64,000 nt of DNA, taken from assembly GCF_030929555.1 (NCBI RefSeq), contig NZ_JAVFVT010000033.1, forward strand, positions 20,715 through 84,714, given 5' to 3'. Under the pieces are notes generated by a model. It did no database searches, was not told the origin of the DNA, and saw only the letters and a program-made list of their open reading frames with translations. The translations under genes were made by a program, and so were the position numbers. Every line of letters starts with the position of its first letter. Position 1 is the first letter of the stretch. Positions 9,345-16,110 of this stretch are shown piece by piece. The DNA is from Paenibacillus sp. LHD-117 (GTDB lineage: Bacteria; Bacillota; Bacilli; Paenibacillales; Paenibacillaceae).

Positions 9345-9887
9345 CTAGAGTTGTTGTTTCGCCTTTTTAGGCCACAGGCTGAAGCTGAAGCTATACAGGA
9401 AATCGAGACCGACAACCAGCGACCATAGCCGGAGCGTGCCGAGCAGGTTCTCCGTCCGTCCGGCGTCGTCGACATACCAGATCATGCCTAGCAGCACAAG
9501 GCAGCCGATCGTCCAAGCGAGCAAGTGATGGAACCACATGCGCCGTTCGTAAGCGGCATGTTCGGCTCCGTGTTTGGGCTTCGGAGTCGGAGCAGGCCCG
9601 CCCGCGAACCGGTGAGCGAACCGTGCGTCAGCCCATGCAATCATTTTGTGGCCGTAGGCGATGGACACGCCGATATAGATGGCCGAGAGGCCGTGGATCG
9701 GCGTGGCGGTCGCTCCGCCTCGCAGGTCGAGGACCGTGGCAATGATCAGGATCAAATCGACAATCGGCGTCAGGATGAGCAGCGTTGCTCCCAGCGTCTT
9801 TTGGCGAAGCAAGTAGCGACATGCAAGTCCGGCGAGCACGAGTACCCAAAACCCGATCTCGCACCCAATAATAAAAGCGGTAATCAT
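9345..9887 (-). CDS. Conserved membrane protein of unknown function
   Basis: Protein of 180 residues with about five hydrophobic helices (residues 5-25, 35-52, 63-80, 118-138, 150-172) and a basic C-terminus (WPKKAKQQL). A charged His-rich stretch near residues 95-110 (KPKHGAEHAAYERR) is the loop in the middle. AAAGGAA precedes the ATG. I do not recognise a functional family. It is divergent from a TetR regulator and their shared spacer contains paired operator-like sequences, so it is the likely target of that regulator. Confidence 0.7.
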   Translation of the reverse strand: MITAFIIGCEIGFWVLVLAGLACRYLLRQKTLGATLLILTPIVDLILIIATVLDLRGGATATPIHGLSAIYIGVSIAYGHKMIAWADARFAHRFAGGPAPTPKPKHGAEHAAYERRMWFHHLLAWTIGCLVLLGMIWYVDDAGRTENLLGTLRLWSLVVGLDFLYSFSFSLWPKKAKQQL

Positions 9888-9922
9888 CAGCGTCGTTCCT
9901 TTCGTGATTCCATTTTTAATAA

Positions 9923-9973
9923 TACAACTGTACTATAAAAATCGTTGATTTCATTTTCGCACAACTGTATTAA
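9923..9973. promoter_or_regulatory. TetR promoter with two operator-like dyads
   Basis: The divergent spacer contains two copies of ACAACTGTA, each a near-palindrome: TACAACTGTA at 9923-9932 and CACAACTGTA at 9960-9969. The rightward promoter TTGATT (9945-9950), 17-bp spacer, TATTAA (9968-9973) has its -10 partly covered by the second copy. The first copy lies downstream of the leftward gene's likely start region. This fits autoregulation plus control of the divergent membrane protein; inferred, not proven. Confidence 0.55.
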
Positions 9974-10000
9974 AAAAGCAATCCATGATACACTAAGGAC

Positions 10001-10591
10001 ATGCCAAAAATCGTGAATCATGATCAACGCAGGGAACAACTCGCGGAAGCGGCTTGGCGCGTGATACGCCGGGAAGGATTGGAAGGAGTATCCGTGCGTA
10101 GCGTCGCGGAAGAAGCGGGGATGTCCCTCGGTTCGCTGCGACATTATTTCGTCACGCAATCCGAGCTGCTTGCTTTCTCCATGCGGCTTGTTTCCGAGCG
10201 TGTAGAGAAGAGAATACGGAACCGCGTAAGGAGCGAGGATCTGCGACAGGATATCGAGGCCATCATACGGGAGTTGGTGCCGCTCGACGAGGAACGTCTG
10301 GCCGAATGCGAAGTGTGGCTCGCGTTCATCGGAAGCACGCTTGCATATCCGAGCTTGCGCGCTTTAAGCGAAGAGGTGCACGACGCGTTATACCATTTGT
10401 TTCGCGAAATCGTAGACGCCCTCATCCATTTGAAGCTGGCGAAGCCGGGCCTCGACGCGGGCCTCGAAGCGATGCGGCTGCACGCCTTGGTGGACGGACT
10501 CGTCGTTCACGGCGTGATGCGCGCGCGGAAGGTGACGCCCGATGAGATTACGCGGACCGTGGCGTATCATTTGGATAGCATAATGAAATAA
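10001..10591 (+). CDS. TetR/AcrR-family transcriptional regulator
   Basis: Repressor-type regulator of 196 residues. The N-terminal TetR helix-turn-helix spans about residues 8-55, with recognition region AEEAGMSLGSLRHYF. The all-helical C-terminal part (about 75-190) binds an unknown ligand and resembles the BetI/PksA-like group. It is transcribed away from a small membrane protein gene, and the intergenic region has two operator-like dyads. The pair is probably a ligand-inducible regulator and its target. Confidence 0.88.
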   Translation: MPKIVNHDQRREQLAEAAWRVIRREGLEGVSVRSVAEEAGMSLGSLRHYFVTQSELLAFSMRLVSERVEKRIRNRVRSEDLRQDIEAIIRELVPLDEERLAECEVWLAFIGSTLAYPSLRALSEEVHDALYHLFREIVDALIHLKLAKPGLDAGLEAMRLHALVDGLVVHGVMRARKVTPDEITRTVAYHLDSIMK

Positions 10592-10635
10592 GAACCCACC
10601 TTCGGCGGTCAACCTTAGGGCGGGTTCTTGCTTTT
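10590..10635 (+). terminator. Intrinsic terminator after TetR gene
   Basis: AAGAACCC (10590-10597) pairs with GGGTTCTT (10622-10629), followed by GCTTTTC. The stem overlaps the TetR stop codon and separates it from the convergent acetyltransferase gene. Confidence 0.65.
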
Positions 10636-10639
10636 CTGC

Positions 10640-11068
10640 TCACGTTATTTGACTTTCATGAACGACGCCGAACATGCCGGTCATTCCTTCATGCTTATTG
10701 AAACCGAATCGATTATAAAATGACTCTTTCCCGCTGGATGAAAACAATCCAATAAATGATTTTTCCGGTGCGTTGCTCTTTAAGAAATTAGTGATTTCAA
10801 TCATGATTAAATTTCCAATCCCCTTATTTTGATGCGAAGGAACAACGGCTACGTCTTGAATATAGAAGTAGATTTTTCCGTCCCCAATTACTCTGCCCAT
10901 ACCAACGATTTCATCATCCAATAGGATAACCACACCAAATAACGATTGCTTTAATGATTCTTCCGCAACGTCAAAGTTCATGAAGTCTCTCCAGCCAACA
11001 GCGCAACAAACGGTTTCATATTCGGCTAGAGTCGGCATTCTTAAAACGGCTTTGTATTCGTTGTTCAT
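10640..11068 (-). CDS. GNAT-family N-acetyltransferase
   Basis: Acetyl-CoA-dependent acetyltransferase of 142 residues. The acetyl-CoA pyrophosphate loop is visible as VVPSHQNKGIGNLIM near residues 75-90, preceded by the beta strand IQDVAV, and the C-terminal FYNRFGF motif is near 120. The substrate is unknown. Start ATG at 11068 is preceded by GCAGGTGA; a GTG three codons upstream is less likely. More AT-rich than the surrounding genes, like the small genes that follow, which suggests a different origin. Confidence 0.85.
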   Translation of the reverse strand: MNNEYKAVLRMPTLAEYETVCCAVGWRDFMNFDVAEESLKQSLFGVVILLDDEIVGMGRVIGDGKIYFYIQDVAVVPSHQNKGIGNLIMIEITNFLKSNAPEKSFIGLFSSSGKESFYNRFGFNKHEGMTGMFGVVHESQIT

Positions 11069-11082
11069 ATCGTTCACCTGCT

Positions 11083-11214
11083 TTAATTTAGTTCAATTAT
11101 TTTATATTCGGTTATGTTTTGATCCAAAAACGAGGCTTCTATTTTCGAGGGAAGCTCGTCTATGCCAATCTTCACGATCAGCTCCTCTTTTACTTCTTCG
11201 TCGCTAACCGCCAT
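11083..11214 (-). CDS. Small acidic ORF or gene remnant (43 aa)
   Basis: A 43-codon frame on the minus strand (begins MAVSDEEVKEELIVKIG, ends YKIIELN) stopping 15 bp before the acetyltransferase start. No ribosome binding site is visible and an in-frame stop lies six codons upstream, so it may be the 3' stub of a lost gene or a translated leader. Composition looks protein-like, but I recognise no family. Confidence 0.3.
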   Translation of the reverse strand: MAVSDEEVKEELIVKIGIDELPSKIEASFLDQNITEYKIIELN

Positions 11215-11297
11215 GTCGAGGCTGTCGATTCATTGTGAACAATTTGATTTTCTGCTTGATGGGAATTCAGGTTGGTAAGTGGGGGCTTTCCACCCGC

Positions 11298-11490
11298 TTC
11301 TAACGGTTGCCAGTGCGCTTATTTCGTCTTAAACGCCATTCCCAAAATTGTAAGGGTTGCCAGCGAGCTTATTTCATCGAAATCAGCCCCATTATGCCGT
11401 TTTAGTGCCAAATAAGCTCCACCACAACCGTTATAATTTCAAACCAGCCCAAAAGACGCATTTAGCCTCACTGACAACCGTTACAGAATC
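11298..11490. repeat. Nested inverted array of four ~30-bp repeat units
   Basis: Four copies of a unit resembling TAACGGTTGCCAGTGAGCTT + ATTT lie about 50 bp apart. Two are in plus orientation (11301-11330, 11351-11380) and two in minus orientation (about 11407-11434 and 11455-11486). The two inner and the two outer copies can pair, giving a large nested hairpin. No protein is encoded here; the 333 bp between the small ORF and the next gene hold only this element. It resembles REP/MITE-type intergenic repeats. Confidence 0.7.
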
Positions 11491-11547
11491 TAACACACGA
11501 CTCGTGGCCACTACCACGACGATTGGAGTCGACACGTGTTGTCCACA

Positions 11548-11862
11548 TTAAATCGACAGCCTCATGTCGCTTGTTATTTCCACTAACAGTTTTCCTTTAT
11601 CTTTTCTAATCTCGGCTACAGGATACGTATACATGCCTGATTTGCTTAGATTCGAATAGAGAATTACATGGTTATCATCCTGAATAAAATAGATATTCGG
11701 TTCAATAAGCTGTTTAATGGTTTGTTGCACCTGGGGGGTTAATTCCTCGAAAGTCGTTTGTTCGTAATTGATCTTGCTTGATTGATTATGAACGATGAGA
11801 TACGAAATAAAAACAATAGATAGTAGGATGAGGACGACAAGCGAGACGACGCTTCTTTTCAT
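11548..11862 (-). CDS. Small membrane-anchored hypothetical protein
   Basis: About 104 residues with one N-terminal hydrophobic helix (residues 4-24) and a polar extracytoplasmic part (EQTTFEELTPQVQQTIKQL and a beta-rich end). Family unknown. ATG at 11862 follows a GGGG motif; a GTG four codons upstream abuts the stop of the preceding gene. It follows that gene with no gap, so the two are one transcription unit. Confidence 0.55.
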   Translation of the reverse strand: MKRSVVSLVVLILLSIVFISYLIVHNQSSKINYEQTTFEELTPQVQQTIKQLIEPNIYFIQDDNHVILYSNLSKSGMYTYPVAEIRKDKGKLLVEITSDMRLSI

Positions 11863-11874
11863 TGGTTTCCCCAC

Positions 11875-12186
11875 TTATTCCACATTATTTTTGTTGTAGA
11901 TTCTTTCCATCCAATTCCAAGTCCAAAATCCAAATGGTATTCCAACAATCGAAAAAATGATTAATGAAGTAAAAAGCGAATTCATAAGTTCTTTGTTGAA
12001 AATAATTGCATCATTATCCAAGTATGATGTCAGTAATGTAAATAAAATTGCAGTAGGAATCCCCCATCCCAAAATTCCATTTACAATAATATAATTTCTT
12101 TTTCCTTTAGCTCTTATTTTGGCCCATTTGTTTTTTTGATTTTCTTTCACTTTTAAAATCCTCGCTTTCGTCTGCGTGAATACCAC
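11875..12186 (-). CDS. Small two-helix membrane protein, unknown
   Basis: About 103 residues: a basic N-terminus (KENQKNKWAKIRAKGKRN) followed by two hydrophobic helices (about 33-52 and 68-88) and the end WNWMERIYNKNNVE. The start is unsure: GTG at 12186 lacks a clear binding site, while GTG at 12150 has GAGG nine bases upstream. AT-rich like its partner. No family recognised. Confidence 0.5.
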   Translation of the reverse strand: MVFTQTKARILKVKENQKNKWAKIRAKGKRNYIIVNGILGWGIPTAILFTLLTSYLDNDAIIFNKELMNSLFTSLIIFSIVGIPFGFWTWNWMERIYNKNNVE

Positions 12187-12355
12187 GGGATCTTGGTTAT
12201 AACCCGAATTATAATGAGCGCCGTAAGGGAAAACAAGATCGGAAGGCGGTCAAATGACGGTCATCTCAAAATAAATTGCCCCGACGATCAAACCGATTTG
12301 ACGGCTCGTTCGTTACCTCCAATGGAAACGCAAAATACGAAGGAGGTAATGATTT

Positions 12356-13939
12356 ATGAAAGCCAAAAAAATAATGCTCGCTTTCTCTGCCATCGTCCTA
12401 TGTTTGAGCTTCATTCTCGCATTGGGCGCATCAGCCGAGGAACAGACTGCAAGAACCGTGAAGACCGATGCCGAAACCGCCGCAGAGCTTGGCCTGCTGC
12501 TGGGCGACGGGAATGGCGTGAACGAAACGTACTTAGCCAAAAAATCAAACAGAATGCAAGCCGCCATCATATCTCTTCGACTACAAGGCCTGCTGGATGA
12601 AGCCATGGCCTACACCGGCACCGGCAATTTCTCTGACGCAAACAAGGTCAGCAAAACCAATCAGGCTATTCTCGCCTACCTGAAAAACCATCCGGAGCTC
12701 GGCTGGTCCGGCATCGGCAACGGCAAATTCGATCCGCTTGCAGGCATAAGCTCCAAACAATTGTACAAGGTACTGCTCGAGATCGCGGGTTACAAATCGG
12801 AGAAAAACTTCCTCTATGCGGAGACGGAGACGTTCGCCGGGGAGAAGGGTTTGCAGCAAATTGCGGGCACGGCATCCCTGACGAATGCCCATATCGCAAC
12901 AGCGCTCGTCGAAGCGCTGAACGTTGCTACGTCCGGCGGAACATCGCTGTTCGCAGAATTGCAGGAGAGAGGCGTAATCGCGGAAACCGCCGCGCTGCCC
13001 GACGATCAAATTCGGCTTGCAAAGAGCGACAAGGTGGGGACGTACTTCACCGACCAGAATGGGCGTGCGCTTTATTTCTTCACGAAGGATGCCGAGGACC
13101 CGAATTCCTGCCAAGGTCAATGTCTCGTGAACTGGCCCGTATTTTACGCAGAGAATCTCCAAATTCCGGGTCAATTGAATCCGGACGACTTCTCGGTGCT
13201 CACGCGCTCCGACGGAACCAAGCAAACGGCCTACAAAGGCTGGCCTTTGTACTACTTTGTAAAAGATGCGGCAGCAGGCGATACGCTAGGCGAAGCTGTC
13301 GGCGGGGTATGGTTCGTGGCCAAATCCGACTATGCCGTTATGCTCGGCACCTCCGTGGAGCTAGGTAATTACTTGACGGACGATCAAGGACGCACGCTGT
13401 ACTACTTTGATAAAGATACGCCGCAAACGAGCGTGTGCGAAGGGACATGCCTTGCAAACTGGCCGGCCTACGAGGCAGCTGGAGCAAGCGCCATATCGAC
13501 ATTGCCGGCTTCCGATATCGGCTCCATCACTCGCCCCGACGGGTCCAAACAAACGACGTACAAAGGGTATCCGCTGTATTATTTCGTCAAGGACACGAAG
13601 CGCGGCGATATACTGGGCCAAAATGTAAACGACGTGTGGTTCGTCGTCGACCCGGCCAAATTTACCGGAACGACCGCGCCGCAGGTCAAAACATACCGCA
13701 TCGATATTAAAGAATTTTCGTTCGGAACGGAGCCGCTGACGGTTGAAGCCGGATCCCAAATCATCTTCACGAATTTCGACGATATGAAGCATAACGCTGT
13801 CGCGCTGGACGGCGCCTTCGAAACCCCGCTGCTCGCCAAAGGAGAATCTTTTACGATTAAACTGGATAAAGCCGGAACGTACAATTATTACTGCGAGCCG
13901 CATGCGAAATTTATGACCGGTCAAATCATCGTGAAATAA
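12356..13939 (+). CDS. Secreted SLH-like/Lipoprotein_15 (x2)/cupredoxin fusion protein
   Basis: Exported protein of 527 residues. A signal peptide (1-27) is followed by degenerate SLH-like segments (about 40-150; GLLLGDGNGVN and IGNGKFDPLAGISS). Two 'secreted repeat' Lipoprotein_15 (PF03640) units start near residues 228 and 336, each with a YFTDQNGRALYFF-type strand and a CxGxCxxNWP motif. The C-terminal cupredoxin domain (about 440-527) has all type I copper ligands: His479, Cys513, His516 and Met520. The Cys pairs and copper site suggest an extracellular electron-transfer or copper-handling role. It is followed 13 bp later by another cupredoxin, then an ECF sigma/anti-sigma pair. AAGGAGG lies just before the ATG. 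Function inferred from domains only. Confidence 0.8.
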   Translation: MKAKKIMLAFSAIVLCLSFILALGASAEEQTARTVKTDAETAAELGLLLGDGNGVNETYLAKKSNRMQAAIISLRLQGLLDEAMAYTGTGNFSDANKVSKTNQAILAYLKNHPELGWSGIGNGKFDPLAGISSKQLYKVLLEIAGYKSEKNFLYAETETFAGEKGLQQIAGTASLTNAHIATALVEALNVATSGGTSLFAELQERGVIAETAALPDDQIRLAKSDKVGTYFTDQNGRALYFFTKDAEDPNSCQGQCLVNWPVFYAENLQIPGQLNPDDFSVLTRSDGTKQTAYKGWPLYYFVKDAAAGDTLGEAVGGVWFVAKSDYAVMLGTSVELGNYLTDDQGRTLYYFDKDTPQTSVCEGTCLANWPAYEAAGASAISTLPASDIGSITRPDGSKQTTYKGYPLYYFVKDTKRGDILGQNVNDVWFVVDPAKFTGTTAPQVKTYRIDIKEFSFGTEPLTVEAGSQIIFTNFDDMKHNAVALDGAFETPLLAKGESFTIKLDKAGTYNYYCEPHAKFMTGQIIVK

Positions 13940-13952
13940 TTGGAGGTCCTAT

Positions 13953-14582
13953 ATGCGAAGACAGACTCGGGTATTCACGCTTCTCCTCCTTGGCTTGTCC
14001 TGTCTCGTCATCTTGTCAGCTTGCGGATCGAATGCGCCTGAAGAGCAGCAAGCGAATACGGCTTCGGCATCTCCCGTTATTTCTTCGGAGCCGACGCCGG
14101 CAGAAACGCAGGAAGCGACAATCGCGCCTACTGATTCTCCCACACCGGATAAAACGGCTTCGCCGACAGCCAAGCCTTCCGGCAATGCGCATGAGGGCGG
14201 ACATTCATCCGGCAATGATGCCGGCGCAAAAAATACAGAGGCGCCGCCTAAGCAAACGGCAACCCCGAAGCCGAAGCCTTCGGCAACACAGCCGGCGAAG
14301 GAAACGCCATCCGCTAAGCCGGAAGGACAGGTGCATATCGTGGAAATTGTCGATTTTGCCTACTCGCCAGCAGAGCTGACCGTCAAACCCGGGGACAGCG
14401 TCAAGTTTATGAATAAGGATCAAATCGGCCACACCGCTACCGCTGATGACAAAACCTTCGATACCGGATCTCTCGACCTGGATGAGTCCAAGGTAATTTC
14501 CTTCACCGAAGAGGGCGAATTTTCGTATTATTGCCTGCCGCATCCGGGGATGAAGGGGACGATCATCGTCGAAGCCGAATAA
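13953..14582 (+). CDS. Cupredoxin-domain lipoprotein
   Basis: Membrane-anchored lipoprotein of 209 residues. The lipobox LSAC places the lipidated residue at Cys24. A long Pro/Thr/Ala/Lys-rich linker (about 27-125) is followed by a plastocyanin-like domain with type I copper ligands His160, Cys194, His197 and Met200. The His-to-Cys spacing (34 residues) is identical to that of the upstream protein's cupredoxin, so the two domains are probably paralogous. TGGAGG precedes the ATG; the genes are 13 bp apart and end at a shared terminator. Likely a surface-tethered electron carrier acting with the upstream protein. Confidence 0.85.
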   Translation: MRRQTRVFTLLLLGLSCLVILSACGSNAPEEQQANTASASPVISSEPTPAETQEATIAPTDSPTPDKTASPTAKPSGNAHEGGHSSGNDAGAKNTEAPPKQTATPKPKPSATQPAKETPSAKPEGQVHIVEIVDFAYSPAELTVKPGDSVKFMNKDQIGHTATADDKTFDTGSLDLDESKVISFTEEGEFSYYCLPHPGMKGTIIVEAE

Positions 14583-14590
14583 TCGAGCTG

Positions 14591-14620
14591 AGGGAAACCG
14601 TTTACGGTTTCCCTTTATTT
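14591..14620 (+). terminator. Intrinsic terminator after cupredoxin genes
   Basis: A 10-bp perfect stem (14591-14600 with 14605-14614), loop TTTA, followed by TTATTTTAG. It separates the cupredoxin pair from the sigma/anti-sigma pair, which must have its own promoter or depend on read-through. Confidence 0.85.
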
Positions 14621-14665
14621 TAGTAAGATGAGATTTATTTAAGCCTGTTCTGGAGGCCGACTGGT

Positions 14666-15238
14666 ATGCGGGATCTATCCGATTATGAGCTTATGCTGCT
14701 CATCAAGAAAAAACAACATAAAGCGCTCGCTATTTTATATGACCGATATGCGACACTTATCTATTCCTTTGCCATGAAAGCGCTGAAGGATGAGCAGGCG
14801 GCCAGAGATACCGTCCAATCGGTGTTCATGCGGCTATGGACGACCGAATCGGACTACAATCCCGACAAGGGCCGGTTCTCCAGCTGGCTGCTGACGATAA
14901 CCCGCAACTTGACGATTGACTGGCAGCGGAAGGAAAGGCGGGAAAATGCGGGGCTTGTCCCTCTCGAGCCGGAGCAGTTGGAGCGAATACCGGATGAATT
15001 CGCGGTATCCCCGGAAGAAAGCGCCATGAAAGGTACGCAGAGGGAGAACATTCGCAGCGCTTACCGGCATTTGTCCAAGCAGCAAATTATGCTTCTTGAA
15101 CATTTTTATTGGCAGGGCTTCAGCTTAAGCGAACTGGCAACGATCTATAATCAGCCGCTCGGAACGGTCAAGAACCGTCTGCATCAGACATTAAAAATAT
15201 TACGAAGACATCTTCTGGCGGAAGGGGAGGGAACATGA
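14666..15238 (+). CDS. ECF-type RNA polymerase sigma factor (SigK/RpoE-like)
   Basis: Sigma factor of 190 residues with region 2 (about 12-80; YDRYATLIYSFAMKALKD and the DTVQSVFMRLW helix that contacts core and -10) and region 4 (about 130-185; LSELATIYNQPLGTVKNRL helix-turn-helix binding the -35). The TGGAGG site lies ahead of the ATG. The stop overlaps the next gene's start (ATGA), so it is coupled to its RskA-like anti-sigma factor. Placement next to cupredoxin genes suggests they belong to its regulon, perhaps responding to redox or copper stress at the envelope; inferred from position. Confidence 0.9.
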   Translation: MRDLSDYELMLLIKKKQHKALAILYDRYATLIYSFAMKALKDEQAARDTVQSVFMRLWTTESDYNPDKGRFSSWLLTITRNLTIDWQRKERRENAGLVPLEPEQLERIPDEFAVSPEESAMKGTQRENIRSAYRHLSKQQIMLLEHFYWQGFSLSELATIYNQPLGTVKNRLHQTLKILRRHLLAEGEGT

Positions 15239-15981
15239 TGCGTGACAATGGGCAAACACAAGTCTGCGACATGTGCCTGGATTATATATCCGGCGTATGC
15301 TCTGACGAAGATAAACGAGCATTCGAGCGCCATCTTCCTGACTGCGCCGACTGCCGAGCTGACATCGAAGAGCTTCGTCTTGTATGGGAGGCGTTCCCGG
15401 ATCATATGGAACGAATCGAACCGCCGAAGGATTTGAAGAAACAAGTGATGGATGCCGCACTAGCCGCGGACGGGAATCGGAAGCCAGCAAGCAGACGGTC
15501 CTCTGCGAAGCGTCGGATGACCCGAGCATTCGTCGCTGCTGCCGCGCTTATTTTTATCGTAGGCTCTGTCTGGAATTATGGCTTGTACCGGGAACGGATG
15601 GCGGCTCCGCTTCCTATAGAGCAAGCCTTAAACATTCCCGCAGCGCAAATCGAACAATTGGTTTCGCTGAAAGCAGAGGATTCGGAGCCCGCCCGTGCCT
15701 ATGGCGTCGCCTGCATCGTCAACAACGGACAAAGTAAGCAGTTCATCGTCTATGTATTCGGAGCGCAGGCTACGGTCGACTCGCAAGCTTATCAGGTGTG
15801 GCTGCTGCAGGATGGTCAGAAAAGGAGCGCAGGCACCTTCCGCGTTGACGAGAAGGGCATCGGCGTATTGGCAATGCCGATCGCGTCAAGCAGCCTGACC
15901 TTTGATTCGATCGGCATCACCCTCGAACCGGATGACCGCGGCGACCAGCCTCGCGGCGACAAAAAGTTCGGCTCCGTCTAA
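15235..15981 (+). CDS. RskA-like anti-sigma factor with zinc-finger domain
   Basis: Membrane anti-sigma factor of 248 residues. The N-terminal ZAS-type segment has CDMCLDY and HLPDCADC (residues about 11-45), the zinc-binding pattern that clamps the sigma factor. A membrane helix is near residues 97-115, and the extracytoplasmic RskA/anti-sigma-K domain occupies about 130-240 (AYQVWLLQDGQKRSAGTF is characteristic). Translationally coupled to the sigma gene. Regulated release probably involves signal-dependent proteolysis, as known for RskA. Confidence 0.88.
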   Translation: MMRDNGQTQVCDMCLDYISGVCSDEDKRAFERHLPDCADCRADIEELRLVWEAFPDHMERIEPPKDLKKQVMDAALAADGNRKPASRRSSAKRRMTRAFVAAAALIFIVGSVWNYGLYRERMAAPLPIEQALNIPAAQIEQLVSLKAEDSEPARAYGVACIVNNGQSKQFIVYVFGAQATVDSQAYQVWLLQDGQKRSAGTFRVDEKGIGVLAMPIASSSLTFDSIGITLEPDDRGDQPRGDKKFGSV

Positions 15982-16000
15982 TGGATAAGCACCCAATCGC

Positions 16001-16050
16001 AGAAGCAGCCCCTTCAGGTTTATGACCTTTGGGGGCTGCTTCTCTGTTTT
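16001..16050 (+). terminator. Intrinsic terminator after anti-sigma gene
   Basis: AGAAGCAGCCCC (16001-16012) pairs with GGGGCTGCTTCT (16032-16043), followed by CTGTTTTATT. It ends the sigma/anti-sigma transcript before the convergent glucan synthase gene. Confidence 0.85.
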
Positions 16051-16110
16051 ATTCCGCTTCTTGCACTTTTCAGGGGCCTCAACGGCATACAGTTCTTTCA
16101 GCAGGGAAAC

